In this document: in pieces, positions 19,917 to 28,124 of the stretch
Numbering within the stretch: position 1 is the stretch's first letter
Layout: every line of letters begins with the position of its first letter
NCBI RefSeq assembly: GCF_001458335.1
Contig: NZ_CYTO01000020.1
Span: forward strand, 211,747-275,746
Length of the DNA stretch: 64,000 nt
Reading direction: 5' to 3'
Origin: Cognatishimia activa
Lineage (GTDB): Bacteria; Pseudomonadota; Alphaproteobacteria; Rhodobacterales; Rhodobacteraceae
The notes under the pieces: generated by a model
Seen by the model: only the letters and a program-made list of their open reading frames with translations
What the model was told of the DNA's origin: nothing
Database searches by the model: none
Translations under genes and position numbers: made by a program

Positions 19917-20300
19917 ATGATTTTTAAATACACCATTCTCTACGTCGGCAACGTCAAATCCTCGTTAGAATTTTTCCACGCTGCATTTGGCTTTGAAATC
20001 GGTTTCCTTCATGAGGCTGGGGATTATGGGGAACTCATTACCGGTGACACCAAAATCGCGTTTTCGGCAAAGTCCCTTATGCGCAATCTTGGAAAATCAC
20101 CTGGCGACGCCGCCCTACAAGATCCGGTCTTTGAATTGGCCTTTGAAACATCCGATGTCGACGCGAGTTTTGAAAAAGCGACTGGCGCAGGAGCAACTCC
20201 TGTTTCTAAGCCCGTTGATCAACCTTGGGGCCAACGGATTTCCTACGTCAAAGACCCGAATGGCTTTTTGATTGAGATCTGCTCGCCGACTGGCGTTTAA
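19917..20300 (+). CDS. VOC (glyoxalase/bleomycin-resistance) family protein
   Basis: The 127-residue protein has two beta-alpha-beta-beta-beta modules of the vicinal oxygen chelate fold. It starts with YTILYVGNVKSSLEFFHAAFGFE and ends with QRISYVKDPNGFLIEIC, where the terminal Glu usually binds the metal. The substrate cannot be deduced; fosfomycin- or bleomycin-resistance-like and lyase activities are all possible. It is followed directly by a terminator. Confidence 0.85.
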   Translation: MIFKYTILYVGNVKSSLEFFHAAFGFEIGFLHEAGDYGELITGDTKIAFSAKSLMRNLGKSPGDAALQDPVFELAFETSDVDASFEKATGAGATPVSKPVDQPWGQRISYVKDPNGFLIEICSPTGV

Positions 20301-20308
20301 TAAAAAAA

Positions 20309-20331
20309 GACCCGCAAAGCTGCGGGTCTTC
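20309..20331. terminator. Bidirectional terminator between VOC gene and trcR
   Basis: An 8-base perfect stem (GACCCGCA/TGCGGGTC) with a 4-base loop is flanked by seven A on the left. On the minus strand it therefore ends in a U-tract and serves trcR best; it may also stop the VOC gene. Confidence 0.85.
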
Positions 20332-20352
20332 TACAGTCGATTGTCGCGCCAA

Positions 20353-21117
20353 TTATGGCTGTTCGTCGTCGCTGTCGCCTGGCAGGTCGAAGAAGCTGTC
20401 AGCGTCAGAGAAGTCTTTCTCTTCGTCATCCGCACGCGGGTCGTCTAGACCCGCAGTATCGTCGCCACCCAAGGTGAAGGTTTCCAGACCTTCAATGGAT
20501 GTCGGCATACGTGGTTCCGCGTCCATTTCCAGAGACTGTTCTGTGGACACCAGCTTGCGACGCTCGTCATCAGACATCACGTTGCCCTCAGCCGCTTGCT
20601 TCGCCGCTGCTTTCTGAACCGCTGCGTCCAGCTCAGATTGCTTACACAGACCCAACGCGACCGGATCGATCGGCTGCATATTCGCAATGTTCCAGTGGGT
20701 GCGTTCGCGGATGGATTGGATGGTTGGCTTGGTGGTGCCCACCAGCTTCGCGATCTGGCCATCTGTCAGTTCTGGGTGGAACTTCACCAACCACAGGATC
20801 GAGTTCGGGCGGTCCTGACGTTTGGACAGCGGCGTGTAACGTGGACCACGGCGCTTTTCTTCGCCAACCGCAGCTGCGTTGAACTTCAGTTTTAACTTGT
20901 GCAGCGGGCTGCCTTCGGCCGCGTCGATCTCGTCCTGAGTGAGCTGGTTGTTGGCAATCGGGTCAAAACCCTTCACGCCTGCCGCCACATCACCATCTGC
21001 GATGCCTTGGATCTCCAACTCGTGCATGCCCACGAAGTCCGCAATCTGCTTGAAGCTGATTGTGGTGTTATCAACCAACCACACAGCGGTGGCTTTTGCC
21101 ATAATCGGTTTCGCCAT
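20353..21117 (-). CDS. trcR: Cell cycle transcriptional regulator TrcR (DUF1013)
   Basis: The 254-residue cytoplasmic protein contains two helix-turn-helix-like blocks, one near residues 18-40 (TISFKQIADFVGMHELEIQGI) and one near 112-135 (LTDGQIAKLVGTTKPTIQSI), followed by an acidic C-terminal tail. This is the DUF1013 pattern, restricted to Alphaproteobacteria and associated with the CtrA cell-cycle network. A strong GGAGG precedes the ATG. The 5' leader contains two small hairpins near 21142-21187. Confidence 0.88.
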   Translation of the reverse strand: MAKPIMAKATAVWLVDNTTISFKQIADFVGMHELEIQGIADGDVAAGVKGFDPIANNQLTQDEIDAAEGSPLHKLKLKFNAAAVGEEKRRGPRYTPLSKRQDRPNSILWLVKFHPELTDGQIAKLVGTTKPTIQSIRERTHWNIANMQPIDPVALGLCKQSELDAAVQKAAAKQAAEGNVMSDDERRKLVSTEQSLEMDAEPRMPTSIEGLETFTLGGDDTAGLDDPRADDEEKDFSDADSFFDLPGDSDDEQP

Positions 21118-21251
21118 ATCGGCCTCCTAGAATACAGGTGTCCCCTCGCCAGACTTTGGGTCTGACGGCATCCTTTTGAGGGGATGCGGGTTTCCGTTGT
21201 CGGGGAACTTGAAGCCGATATAGTGCCCCAAGTGACAAAAGGAAAGAGTGA

Positions 21252-21890
21252 ATGCGGTTTCTGGTTTCGGCTCTGTTAGCCTGTGGCATCGCGGTAAACG
21301 CCCAAGCGGAAGGCGAAAAGGCAGGCGTGTTTGACTATTACGTCATGGCGCTTAGCTGGTCACCCAACTGGTGCGCTATTGAAGGGGACGCGAAAAACTC
21401 TCCGCAATGTGACGCTAGCGAAGATCATGGCTGGATTTTGCATGGGCTTTGGCCCCAATTCCATCGCGGCTGGCCGAGCTATTGCCCAACTGCGGAAAGA
21501 GCGCCCTCGCGGCGTATGACGTCAGATATGGCCGATATCATGGGCACATCTGGCCTCGCATGGCATCAGTGGAAGAAGCACGGGACCTGTTCAGGACTTT
21601 CGGCGGAGGAGTATTTCACACTCTCCCGAGAAGCCTATGGCAGCATTCAACGCCCGCAAATTTTCCGCAAACTCGACAACGCCGTCCGTCTGCCCGCGCG
21701 TCTGATCGAAGAAGCCTTCTTGAAAGAAAATCCAACCCTTTCAGCGGACGGCCTGACCGTCACCTGCAAACAAGGTTACATCCAAGAAGCGCGGGTGTGT
21801 TTGTCCAAAGACCTCACACCTGTGCCCTGCGGACGTGATGTGATCAAAGATTGCAGCATAGACAGTGCACGCTTTGATCCTGTTCGCTAG
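21252..21890 (+). CDS. Secreted ribonuclease T2 family protein
   Basis: The 212-residue protein has a Sec signal peptide (MRFLVSALLACGIAVNAQA, cleavage likely near residue 19). It retains both T2 active-site motifs: CAS I as ILHGLWPQF (catalytic His near 61) and CAS II as QWKKHGTCSG (catalytic His/Lys near 114). Cysteines suited to disulfides are present. It should degrade RNA in the periplasm or outside the cell, possibly for phosphate or nucleotide scavenging. It is convergent with the quinone oxidoreductase gene. Confidence 0.9.
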   Translation: MRFLVSALLACGIAVNAQAEGEKAGVFDYYVMALSWSPNWCAIEGDAKNSPQCDASEDHGWILHGLWPQFHRGWPSYCPTAERAPSRRMTSDMADIMGTSGLAWHQWKKHGTCSGLSAEEYFTLSREAYGSIQRPQIFRKLDNAVRLPARLIEEAFLKENPTLSADGLTVTCKQGYIQEARVCLSKDLTPVPCGRDVIKDCSIDSARFDPVR

Positions 21891-21999
21891 CCGCATGCAG
21901 CGAGGGATTAACTCCTTCGTAATTCGTTAATTTTCCAAGACGGGCCCTGGAACTGAAAATGCCGAGCTTCTATGGCGCTGCGTGCAATCGCGCTGCGGT

Positions 22000-22980
22000 T
22001 CAGACCTTTAGAACAATCTTACCAATATGCGACCCGCCCTCCATAAGAGCATGCGCCTTTGCCGCGTCTTCCAGCGAGAACTCAGAATCCATCACCGGAG
22101 CAACACGGCCGCCCTCTAGCAAGGGCCAGACTTTCTCTAGAAGCTCTTCTGCGATTCTTGCCTTTGCCAGATCACTCTGAGGACGCAAGGTAGATCCTGT
22201 GACTGTCAAACGACGCAACATGATTTGCGCAAAGTTCAGTTCAACCTTTGGGCCTTGTAGGAACGCGATTTGAACCAACCGCCCCTCCATCGCCAGCGCT
22301 TTGATGTTTCGCGGAAGATAGCTCCCGCCCACCATATCCAGGATAAGGTTTGCCCCGCCTTCGGCCTTCAATACCTCTACAAAATCCGCTTCACGATAAT
22401 TGATCGCCTGCTCTGCACCGAGCTGACGGCAAACCTCACATTTCTCTTCGGACCCGGCGGTTGCAAAAACACGAGCACCGAACGCATTCGCCAGTTGGAT
22501 CGCCGTGGTGCCGATCCCGGAACTACCGCCATGCACTAGGAAGGTTTCCCCTGCCTTAAGTCCGCCGCGATCAAAAACGTTGCTCCAGACAGTAAAGAAA
22601 GTCTCGGGCAAACACGCTGCCTCGCGCAAAGCCATTCCTTTGGGGACTGGCAAACAATGCGCCGATGGCGTCAGCACGTATTCCGCATAGCCACCACCGG
22701 GTAGAAGAGCGCAGACTTCGTCACCTTCTTTCCAGCCTGCAACGTTCGGTCCAACGGCAACAATAACTCCGGCGCATTCCAAGCCCGGCAGTGGGCTTGC
22801 CGATGGCGGTGGCCGATACAAACCAGCCCGCTGCAAAGCATCCGGGCGATTGACACCCGCATAAGCCACTTTGATCAACACTTCGCCGGAGCCGGGAACC
22901 GGGACAAACTGTTCACTGATTTGCAAGACCTCAGGCCCACCGGGCTCGGTAATCTCAACCGCGCGCATCACATCGCTCAT
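22000..22980 (-). CDS. NAD(P)H-quinone oxidoreductase, zinc-free MDR family (PIG3-like)
   Basis: The 326-residue protein is a medium-chain dehydrogenase/reductase of the quinone reductase branch. It has the GroES-like domain opening VKVAYAGVNRPDALQRAGLY, the PGLECAGVIVAVG motif, and a Rossmann motif VHGGSSGIGTTAIQLANAFGA, and lacks the catalytic zinc cysteine. Relatives reduce quinones or aldehydes with NADPH. It lies 21 bases downstream of the COQ9 gene on the same strand, so the two are probably co-transcribed. Confidence 0.9.
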   Translation of the reverse strand: MSDVMRAVEITEPGGPEVLQISEQFVPVPGSGEVLIKVAYAGVNRPDALQRAGLYRPPPSASPLPGLECAGVIVAVGPNVAGWKEGDEVCALLPGGGYAEYVLTPSAHCLPVPKGMALREAACLPETFFTVWSNVFDRGGLKAGETFLVHGGSSGIGTTAIQLANAFGARVFATAGSEEKCEVCRQLGAEQAINYREADFVEVLKAEGGANLILDMVGGSYLPRNIKALAMEGRLVQIAFLQGPKVELNFAQIMLRRLTVTGSTLRPQSDLAKARIAEELLEKVWPLLEGGRVAPVMDSEFSLEDAAKAHALMEGGSHIGKIVLKV

Positions 22981-23001
22981 ATAGGAAGTCTCCGAATTTA
23001 G

Positions 23002-23673
23002 TTAGCTGCGCCAACGCCCTGGCATATTGGTCGCGGGCTCAGGCGGTCGAACACGGCTGACCGCAGAAATTGGCCCCGCAAAAATCTTGCCCAGCGGGCT
23101 CTTGTTGAATGCCGCTTTTGCCTTTTCAAACTGCATGACATTGTCGATGCGACGGTCCAAGAAGCTCCAAGTTGCCTTATGATCTTCGCTGTCGTCACCA
23201 AGCCAGTATAGCACCGTCGCGGCATAGACAGCACTCAGCGTCGCGCGTTTAGAATACCAATTGATGTCTTCAGAACTGTCGCCCAACGCGGTCCAAATCG
23301 CATCCACAGTGCCCCAGATCAAACCCGAACCGGTGCCAGCGTATTGTGGCAAAGCAAACAGCGTCGTCCCCCGCCTTACCACTTCTTTGTCTTCACAAAG
23401 CTGCAACCGCAATTTCACCGCAAAAGCCACCCGGTCGCGGAACCGCATCTCGGTCAGGTCAGCGTCCTTCAAGGCCGCCACCATGCGCGCGTCACCATCC
23501 TTGTGGTAAGCAACCGCAAGATCAACAGCACCCCGTGGACAAATCGCTTTCGCAACAACCGGATTCACATCAGTATCTCGAATGGCCGCCTCAAAGCTCT
23601 CCTGAGACCAACCATCAAAAGCCACATGGTTCACAGCGGCATTCATCAGTTTAGTCTTCAAGTCTTCGCTCAT
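23002..23673 (-). CDS. COQ9 family protein, ubiquinone biosynthesis accessory factor
   Basis: The 223-residue protein matches bacterial COQ9. It has a TetR-like helical fold, NHVAFDGWSQESFEAAIRD near the N-terminus, and the core KADLTEMRFRDRVAFAVKLRL followed by WYSKRATLSAVYAATVLYWL. In mitochondria COQ9 binds lipid and helps COQ7. I start it at 23673; the longer frame to 23727 lies within the upstream region. It is followed by the quinone oxidoreductase gene, a quinone-related pairing. Confidence 0.88.
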   Translation of the reverse strand: MSEDLKTKLMNAAVNHVAFDGWSQESFEAAIRDTDVNPVVAKAICPRGAVDLAVAYHKDGDARMVAALKDADLTEMRFRDRVAFAVKLRLQLCEDKEVVRRGTTLFALPQYAGTGSGLIWGTVDAIWTALGDSSEDINWYSKRATLSAVYAATVLYWLGDDSEDHKATWSFLDRRIDNVMQFEKAKAAFNKSPLGKIFAGPISAVSRVRPPEPATNMPGRWRS

Positions 23674-23785
23674 AACAGCACTTCCGTGGTTGGCATTGGC
23701 GGTTCGTGCACATAATAGACAGAACAATTGCCCTTTGCTATAGGGCGGGCTCCTGCAATCTTTATTGCAACTTCAACTTAGAAAG

Positions 23786-23799
23786 GTGGTGAAAACCAC
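23786..23799 (+). promoter_or_regulatory. Hairpin over rpsU ribosome-binding site
   Basis: GTGGT (23786-23790) and ACCAC (23795-23799) pair around a GAAA tetraloop directly before the AUG at 23800. The arm overlaps the Shine-Dalgarno sequence AAAGGTGG. The stem could limit initiation of S21 and respond to S21 or temperature. Confidence 0.5.
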
Positions 23800-24006
23800 A
23801 TGCAGGTTAGTGTTCGCGACAACAACGTCGATCAGGCGCTTCGTGCCCTGAAGAAAAAGCTGCAGCGTGAAGGTGTCTTCCGTGAAATGAAGCTCAAGCA
23901 ACATTTCGAGAAGCCGTCCGAGAAAAAAGCGCGTGAAAAAGCTGAAGCGATCCGCCGTGCCCGTAAACTGGCACGTAAGAAAGCACAGCGCGAAGGTTTG
24001 CTCTAA
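23800..24006 (+). CDS. rpsU: 30S ribosomal protein S21
   Basis: The 68-residue, strongly basic protein begins [31 protein letters not shown], the standard S21 opening, and ends in a Lys/Arg-rich helix. S21 binds the small subunit near the anti-Shine-Dalgarno region. It is a single gene followed by a terminator, with a small hairpin sequestering its own ribosome-binding site. Confidence 0.97.
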   Translation: MQVSVRDNNVDQALRALKKKLQREGVFREMKLKQHFEKPSEKKAREKAEAIRRARKLARKKAQREGLL

Positions 24007-24040
24007 GCAACCCCAGCTTTGGACACAGATGAATAGTTAA

Positions 24041-24072
24041 CCCCTAAGGCTCAGGCCTTGGGGGTTTTCTTT
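24041..24072 (+). terminator. Terminator after rpsU
   Basis: CCCCTAAGGC pairs with GCCTTGGGG around a TCAG loop, with one bulge, and is followed by TTTTCTTTT. It lies 34 bases after the rpsU stop. Confidence 0.85.
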
Positions 24073-24145
24073 TGCCATCAACCCTTGGAGGAAGGCCGCC
24101 GCCACCCTAGGTTCTTGGAAACGATATCCAATAGGGCGACGCATC

Positions 24146-25009
24146 ATGTCAGATACCACCTACACTCCGCCAAAAGTCTGGACTTGGGAACAAGAAAGCG
24201 GCGGCGAATTCGCGAGCATCAATCGCCCAATCGCAGGCGCAACGCACGATCAAGAACTGCCTGTCGGCAAACACCCTCTTCAGCTGCATTCCATGGCGAC
24301 GCCAAACGGCGTGAAAGTCACGATCATGCTCGAGGAATTGCTCGCCGCGGGCCATGCTGGTGCAGAATATGACGCTTGGTTGATCAAGATCCTTGACGGC
24401 AACCAATTCGGCAGTGGATTTGTTGAGATCAACCCAAACTCCAAAATTCCAGCATTGTTCGATACTGAAACCGGCCAGCGTGTTTTTGAATCCGCAAGCA
24501 TCCTGTTCTATTTGGCGGAAAAGTTTGATGCCTTCCTCCCGACCGACATTGCGGGACGGACAGAAACCATGAACTGGGTTTTCTGGCAGATGGGAAGCGC
24601 GCCTTATCTGGGTGGCGGCTTTGGCCATTTCTACGCTTATGCCCCAGAAAAATGGCAATACCCGATTGACCGTTTCACCATGGAAACAAAGCGCCAGCTT
24701 GATGTCCTGGATCGTGAGCTTGCAAAGAAACCCTTCATTGCAGGTGAAGGCTACACCATCGCGGATATGGCGATCTGGCCTTGGTATGGCCAATTGGTTC
24801 TTGGCCGCCTTTATGGTGCCGCCGAGTTCTTGGATGTGGAAAGCTACAAAAACGTGATGGCCTGGGCCAAAAAGATCGCCGCCCGTCCGGCCGTGCAGCG
24901 GGGCCGTATGGTGAATCGTGCCTTTGGCGAGCCTGAAATGCAGCTCCACGAGCGCCACGATGCCAGTGATTTTGACACCAAGACCCAAGATAAGCTGGAG
25001 AACAGCTAA
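24146..25009 (+). CDS. yghU: Glutathione-dependent disulfide-bond oxidoreductase, YghU-like GST
   Basis: The 287-residue protein is longer than ordinary GSTs because of an N-terminal extension (MSDTTYTPPKVWTWEQESGG) typical of YghU. The thioredoxin-like domain contains SMATPNGVKVTIMLEELL and the glutathione-binding pair FESASILFYLAEK; the helical C-terminal domain has YTIADMAIWPWYG. Nu-class proteins of this type reduce disulfide bonds with bound glutathione. It is convergent with an Lrp-family gene. Confidence 0.9.
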   Translation: MSDTTYTPPKVWTWEQESGGEFASINRPIAGATHDQELPVGKHPLQLHSMATPNGVKVTIMLEELLAAGHAGAEYDAWLIKILDGNQFGSGFVEINPNSKIPALFDTETGQRVFESASILFYLAEKFDAFLPTDIAGRTETMNWVFWQMGSAPYLGGGFGHFYAYAPEKWQYPIDRFTMETKRQLDVLDRELAKKPFIAGEGYTIADMAIWPWYGQLVLGRLYGAAEFLDVESYKNVMAWAKKIAARPAVQRGRMVNRAFGEPEMQLHERHDASDFDTKTQDKLENS

Positions 25010-25013
25010 TTCA

Positions 25014-25076
25014 CCTTTGCAAAAATACTCTGGGGTGAAAGCGCATCAGCGCTGAGGGGCAACGCCCCTCCCCCCA
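25014..25076. repeat. Extragenic element: AT-rich motif plus two tandem hairpins
   Basis: The element begins CTTTGCAAAAATACTC and contains AGCGC/GCGCT (25040-25053) followed by GAGGGGC/GCCCCTC (25054-25070). It lies between convergent genes and probably ends transcription from both sides. Versions of the AT-rich part recur at 18466 and 43338, suggesting a family of dispersed intergenic elements. Confidence 0.5.
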
Positions 25077-25077
25077 T

Positions 25078-25536
25078 TCAAACCGGCAAAGCGGTTGTTT
25101 TAAACACCGTCCGCAAGGCAAAAGAGCTTTGCATCTGCGCCACCCCGGGCAAACGCGCCAAATACTGGCGGTGAATACGTGCAAAGTCTTCCGTATTCTC
25201 CGCCACCACTTTCAAAATGTAATCCGCCGTTCCAGCCATCAAATGGCACTCCAAAACATCAGGGATGCGCGCGACGGACTTTTCAAAAGCTTCCAGCACT
25301 TCATCGGCCTGTCCCGACAGAGTGATTTCCACAAATACCGTTGTTGGCACGTTCATTTTGCGTGCATCCAGCAAGGCCACATAGTCGCGGATATACCCTT
25401 GGTCTTCTAGGCTATGCACGCGCCGATGGCAGGCTGATGGTGACAGGTTTACAGCTTCGGACAGCTCTGCATTTGAGATTCGGCCCCGCTTCTGCAGCAC
25501 CTTGAGTATGCGACGATCCGTGTCATCTAACGACAT
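25078..25536 (-). CDS. Lrp/AsnC family regulator, probable regulator of alanine dehydrogenase
   Basis: The 152-residue protein has the Lrp layout: an N-terminal helix-turn-helix (GRISNAELSEAVNLSPSACHRRVHSLE) and a C-terminal RAM/AsnC ligand domain (ECHLMAGTADYILKVVAENTEDF). It is divergent from ald with 139 bases between them. That gap holds nested inverted repeats that would suit an Lrp octamer. In several bacteria the equivalent AldR protein controls alanine dehydrogenase in response to alanine, so the same role is inferred here. Confidence 0.9.
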   Translation of the reverse strand: MSLDDTDRRILKVLQKRGRISNAELSEAVNLSPSACHRRVHSLEDQGYIRDYVALLDARKMNVPTTVFVEITLSGQADEVLEAFEKSVARIPDVLECHLMAGTADYILKVVAENTEDFARIHRQYLARLPGVAQMQSSFALRTVFKTTALPV

Positions 25537-25556
25537 TTTTGCGAATTCCTGTGCGG

Positions 25557-25614
25557 TTTATTGAAAAATACACGAAGAATCTTCGAAATGCACGTTTTCA
25601 TTTCGCTCAATAAA
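25557..25614. promoter_or_regulatory. Nested palindromes between lrp-type gene and ald
   Basis: An outer inverted repeat TTTATTGA (25557-25564) / TCAATAAA (25607-25614) encloses a 13-base near-perfect palindrome CGAAGA-A-TCTTCG (25573-25585). The position between a divergent Lrp-type regulator and ald makes it a likely operator for both genes. Confidence 0.55.
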
Positions 25615-25675
25615 GAAGCACCTTTGAATTCAACTTCCCCATAGTAAAGCCATCGATTTAACGGGGAAAAATACA

Positions 25676-26794
25676 ATGAAAATCGGTTGCCCAACTGAAA
25701 TTAAACCTCAAGAGTTCCGCGTCGGCATGACCCCTGACGCAGCACGTGAGGCTGTGAACCACGGACACGATGTGGTGATCCAACGCGGTGCAGGTCTTGG
25801 TGCTGGCTTCACGGACGAAGACTACTTCGATGCCGGTGCCGTCATCCTAGATACCGCGGAGGAAATCTTCGCCACTGCGGATATGATCGTGAAGGTGAAA
25901 GAGCCACAAGCGGTTGAGCGTAAGATGCTTCGCGAAGGCCAACTGCTCTTTACTTACCTGCACCTTGCGCCGGATCCAGAGCAAACCAAAGACCTGCTGG
26001 AAAGCGGCTGTACGGCCATTGCCTATGAGACCGTGACCGACGCACGTGGTGGTCTGCCACTGCTTGCGCCAATGTCTGAAGTTGCGGGTCGTCTGGCCCC
26101 ACAAGTGGGTTCATGGACATTGCAGAAAGCCAATGGTGGCCGCGGTGTTCTGATGGGCGGCGTACCTGGTGTTGCCCCGGCGAAAGTTGTCGTCATCGGC
26201 GGCGGTGTTGTCGGCACCCACGCGGCAAAAATCGCTGCGGGTATGGGCGCAGACGTAACGGTTCTGGACCGCAGCCTCGATCGCCTGCGCTACCTGGACG
26301 ACGTCTATGGTGGCACCTTCAAGAACCAATACTCCACCGCTGGCGCAACCGCCGAGCTGGTGCGCGAAGCGGATATGGTGATTGGTGCGGTTCTGATCCC
26401 AGGTGCGGCGGCTCCGAAACTGGTTTCTCGTGCACAGCTGTCCGAAATGAAACCGGGCGCAGTGCTGGTGGATGTTGCGATCGACCAAGGTGGTTGCTTT
26501 GAAACCTCCAAGGCAACAACACACGCAGACCCAATCTACGAAGTAGATGGCGTGATGCACTACTGCGTGGCCAACATGCCGGGTGCTGTTGCTCGGACGT
26601 CCACCCAAGCTTTGGGCAACGCAACGCTGCCGTTCCTGCTAAACCTTGCGGACAAAGGCTGGCGTCAGGCGTGTGAGGACGACCCTCACCTGCTCAACGG
26701 TCTGAACGTACACGCTGGTCAACTGACCTATTATGCAGTCGGCAAAGCGTTGGGGATCGATGTGATCGCGCCGACACTGGCACTCAAAAACTAA
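25676..26794 (+). CDS. ald: Alanine dehydrogenase
   Basis: The 372-residue enzyme interconverts L-alanine and pyruvate plus ammonia with NAD. It begins [20 protein letters not shown], containing the conserved N-terminal substrate region. A Rossmann motif ([23 protein letters not shown]) lies near 168-190 and a catalytic-site [10 protein letters not shown] near 290. Length is standard. It has its own terminator and is divergently paired with an Lrp-family gene. Confidence 0.96.
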   Translation: MKIGCPTEIKPQEFRVGMTPDAAREAVNHGHDVVIQRGAGLGAGFTDEDYFDAGAVILDTAEEIFATADMIVKVKEPQAVERKMLREGQLLFTYLHLAPDPEQTKDLLESGCTAIAYETVTDARGGLPLLAPMSEVAGRLAPQVGSWTLQKANGGRGVLMGGVPGVAPAKVVVIGGGVVGTHAAKIAAGMGADVTVLDRSLDRLRYLDDVYGGTFKNQYSTAGATAELVREADMVIGAVLIPGAAAPKLVSRAQLSEMKPGAVLVDVAIDQGGCFETSKATTHADPIYEVDGVMHYCVANMPGAVARTSTQALGNATLPFLLNLADKGWRQACEDDPHLLNGLNVHAGQLTYYAVGKALGIDVIAPTLALKN

Positions 26795-26799
26795 CACTG

Positions 26800-26827
26800 A
26801 AAGGGGCATCCATCGGGTGCCCCTTTT
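26800..26827. terminator. Bidirectional terminator between ald and LysR gene
   Basis: AAAGGGGCA pairs with TGCCCCTTTT around a nine-base loop. It starts six bases after the ald stop and overlaps the stop codon of the convergent LysR gene. Confidence 0.85.
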
Positions 26828-27698
26828 ACTTTACGCGACCTTCAAAGAGCGGCTGTAGCTCAAGCAAGCGCTTGGTCACAAAATCTAAGAATACGCGGAT
26901 ACGTGGCACATCGCGCAAATCCGCATGGGTCAGAACCCAGAGCGGCAATTGCGCGAAAATCGGCATACCCGGCACCCGTACAAGATCAGGATCAGGGTCC
27001 CCTAAGAAACACGACATCCGCGTTGCGCCAATCCCTGCACGCACTGCGCCAATGGCGGCGGTCATATCATCCACTGTTAATCGCGGCCTCAGGGTTCGCA
27101 CCGCTTTGATTTCCGCGGGTGGTCCCGGCCAATGGGCAAAACGCACCCAATCCAATGGCGCTTCTCCTCTTGGGTCCTGATCAAGCATAGCGCGCGAAGC
27201 AAAAACCGTGCCCCGCTGCTCAAACAATCGCCTCCCAACCAAAGTATCCGGCGGGCTTTTCGAAAACCTGATCGCGACGTCTGCTTCTCTTTGAGCGAGA
27301 TTAAGAGACTCATTTGTGGCCATGAGCTTCACTTCAATCTCTGGATAGGCGTCTCCGAAATCTTTGATGATCGGCGCGAGGCAGCGCTGGAACAGCAATT
27401 GCGAAGCTGTCACACGCAACAGCCCACGCAGTTCTGTGTCGCGTGCACCGATCTGCCGGTCCAAGTCCGCCTGCATCGCTTCCATGGCTTCGGCAGTTCG
27501 CACGGCATCCATTCCCGCATCGGTGGTCACATAGCCACTGGGCAAGCGCTCAAACAACCGCGCACCCAGCGCCGTTTCTGCTGCCGAGATACGACGCGCC
27601 ACCGTGGCATGGTTTACACCCAATGCCCGCGCGGCGCCGCTGGTGCCCCCTTGGCGCGCGGTTTCGAGGACAAATTTCAGGTCATTCCAATCCAACAT
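26826..27698 (-). CDS. LysR family transcriptional regulator
   Basis: The 290-residue protein starts MLDWNDLKFVLETARQGGTSG and has the LysR helix-turn-helix (GAARALGVNHATVARRISAAE), then the effector-binding domain. I use the start at 27698 because the preceding 14 codons extend into the divergent intergenic region. The neighbour on the other strand is a small DUF1330 gene 97 bases away, the most likely target. No ligand can be proposed. Confidence 0.88.
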   Translation of the reverse strand: MLDWNDLKFVLETARQGGTSGAARALGVNHATVARRISAAETALGARLFERLPSGYVTTDAGMDAVRTAEAMEAMQADLDRQIGARDTELRGLLRVTASQLLFQRCLAPIIKDFGDAYPEIEVKLMATNESLNLAQREADVAIRFSKSPPDTLVGRRLFEQRGTVFASRAMLDQDPRGEAPLDWVRFAHWPGPPAEIKAVRTLRPRLTVDDMTAAIGAVRAGIGATRMSCFLGDPDPDLVRVPGMPIFAQLPLWVLTHADLRDVPRIRVFLDFVTKRLLELQPLFEGRVK

Positions 27699-27795
27699 AA
27701 CTTGATCGTAAACGCACAACATAAGCGCATCAATGATCATTTTCGATCATTCGACTGACACCTATGTTTGCCGCAACAAGCAAGAGGATTTAAAA

Positions 27796-28077
27796 ATGAC
27801 CGCTTATGCAATGGTGACCATCACCGTCACCGACCCCGATAAGCTTGCTGCCTATCGCGAAGTCGCTGGCCCCGCCATGGCCAAACATGGTGTCAGTCCA
27901 CTCGCCGTTTCAGGCGACGCGCAGGTGATTGAAGGAAACGGTGCCGCCCCAAACGTCACAGTCATTCTGCAATTTGAGAACCGCGAGGCCGCGCTGGGTT
28001 GGATCAATGACCCGGAGATCGCTGAGGTGCACAAAATGCGCCAGGCCGCAGGCGACTCTCGCATCGTGCTCATGTAA
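27796..28077 (+). CDS. DUF1330 family protein
   Basis: This 93-residue protein fits DUF1330, a small ferredoxin-like dimeric fold related to stress-response A/B barrel proteins. It contains the family pattern MVTITVTDPDKLAAYREVAGPAMAKHG and the central NREAALGWINDPEI. The ATG at 27796 follows AAGAGG, so the longer frame from 27733 is rejected. Its biochemical role is unknown. It is divergent from a LysR gene and closes with a strong terminator. Confidence 0.85.
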   Translation: MTAYAMVTITVTDPDKLAAYREVAGPAMAKHGVSPLAVSGDAQVIEGNGAAPNVTVILQFENREAALGWINDPEIAEVHKMRQAAGDSRIVLM

Positions 28078-28084
28078 GAAAGAC

Positions 28085-28113
28085 GGCGGGCCCCGTTTAA
28101 TTTGGGGCCCGCC
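28085..28113. terminator. Bidirectional terminator, DUF1330 gene / mscS
   Basis: A 10-base perfect stem (GGCGGGCCCC/GGGGCCCGCC) with a nine-base loop lies between two convergent genes and is followed by TCCTT on the plus strand. Confidence 0.85.
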
Positions 28114-28124
28114 TCCTTGAGGCT

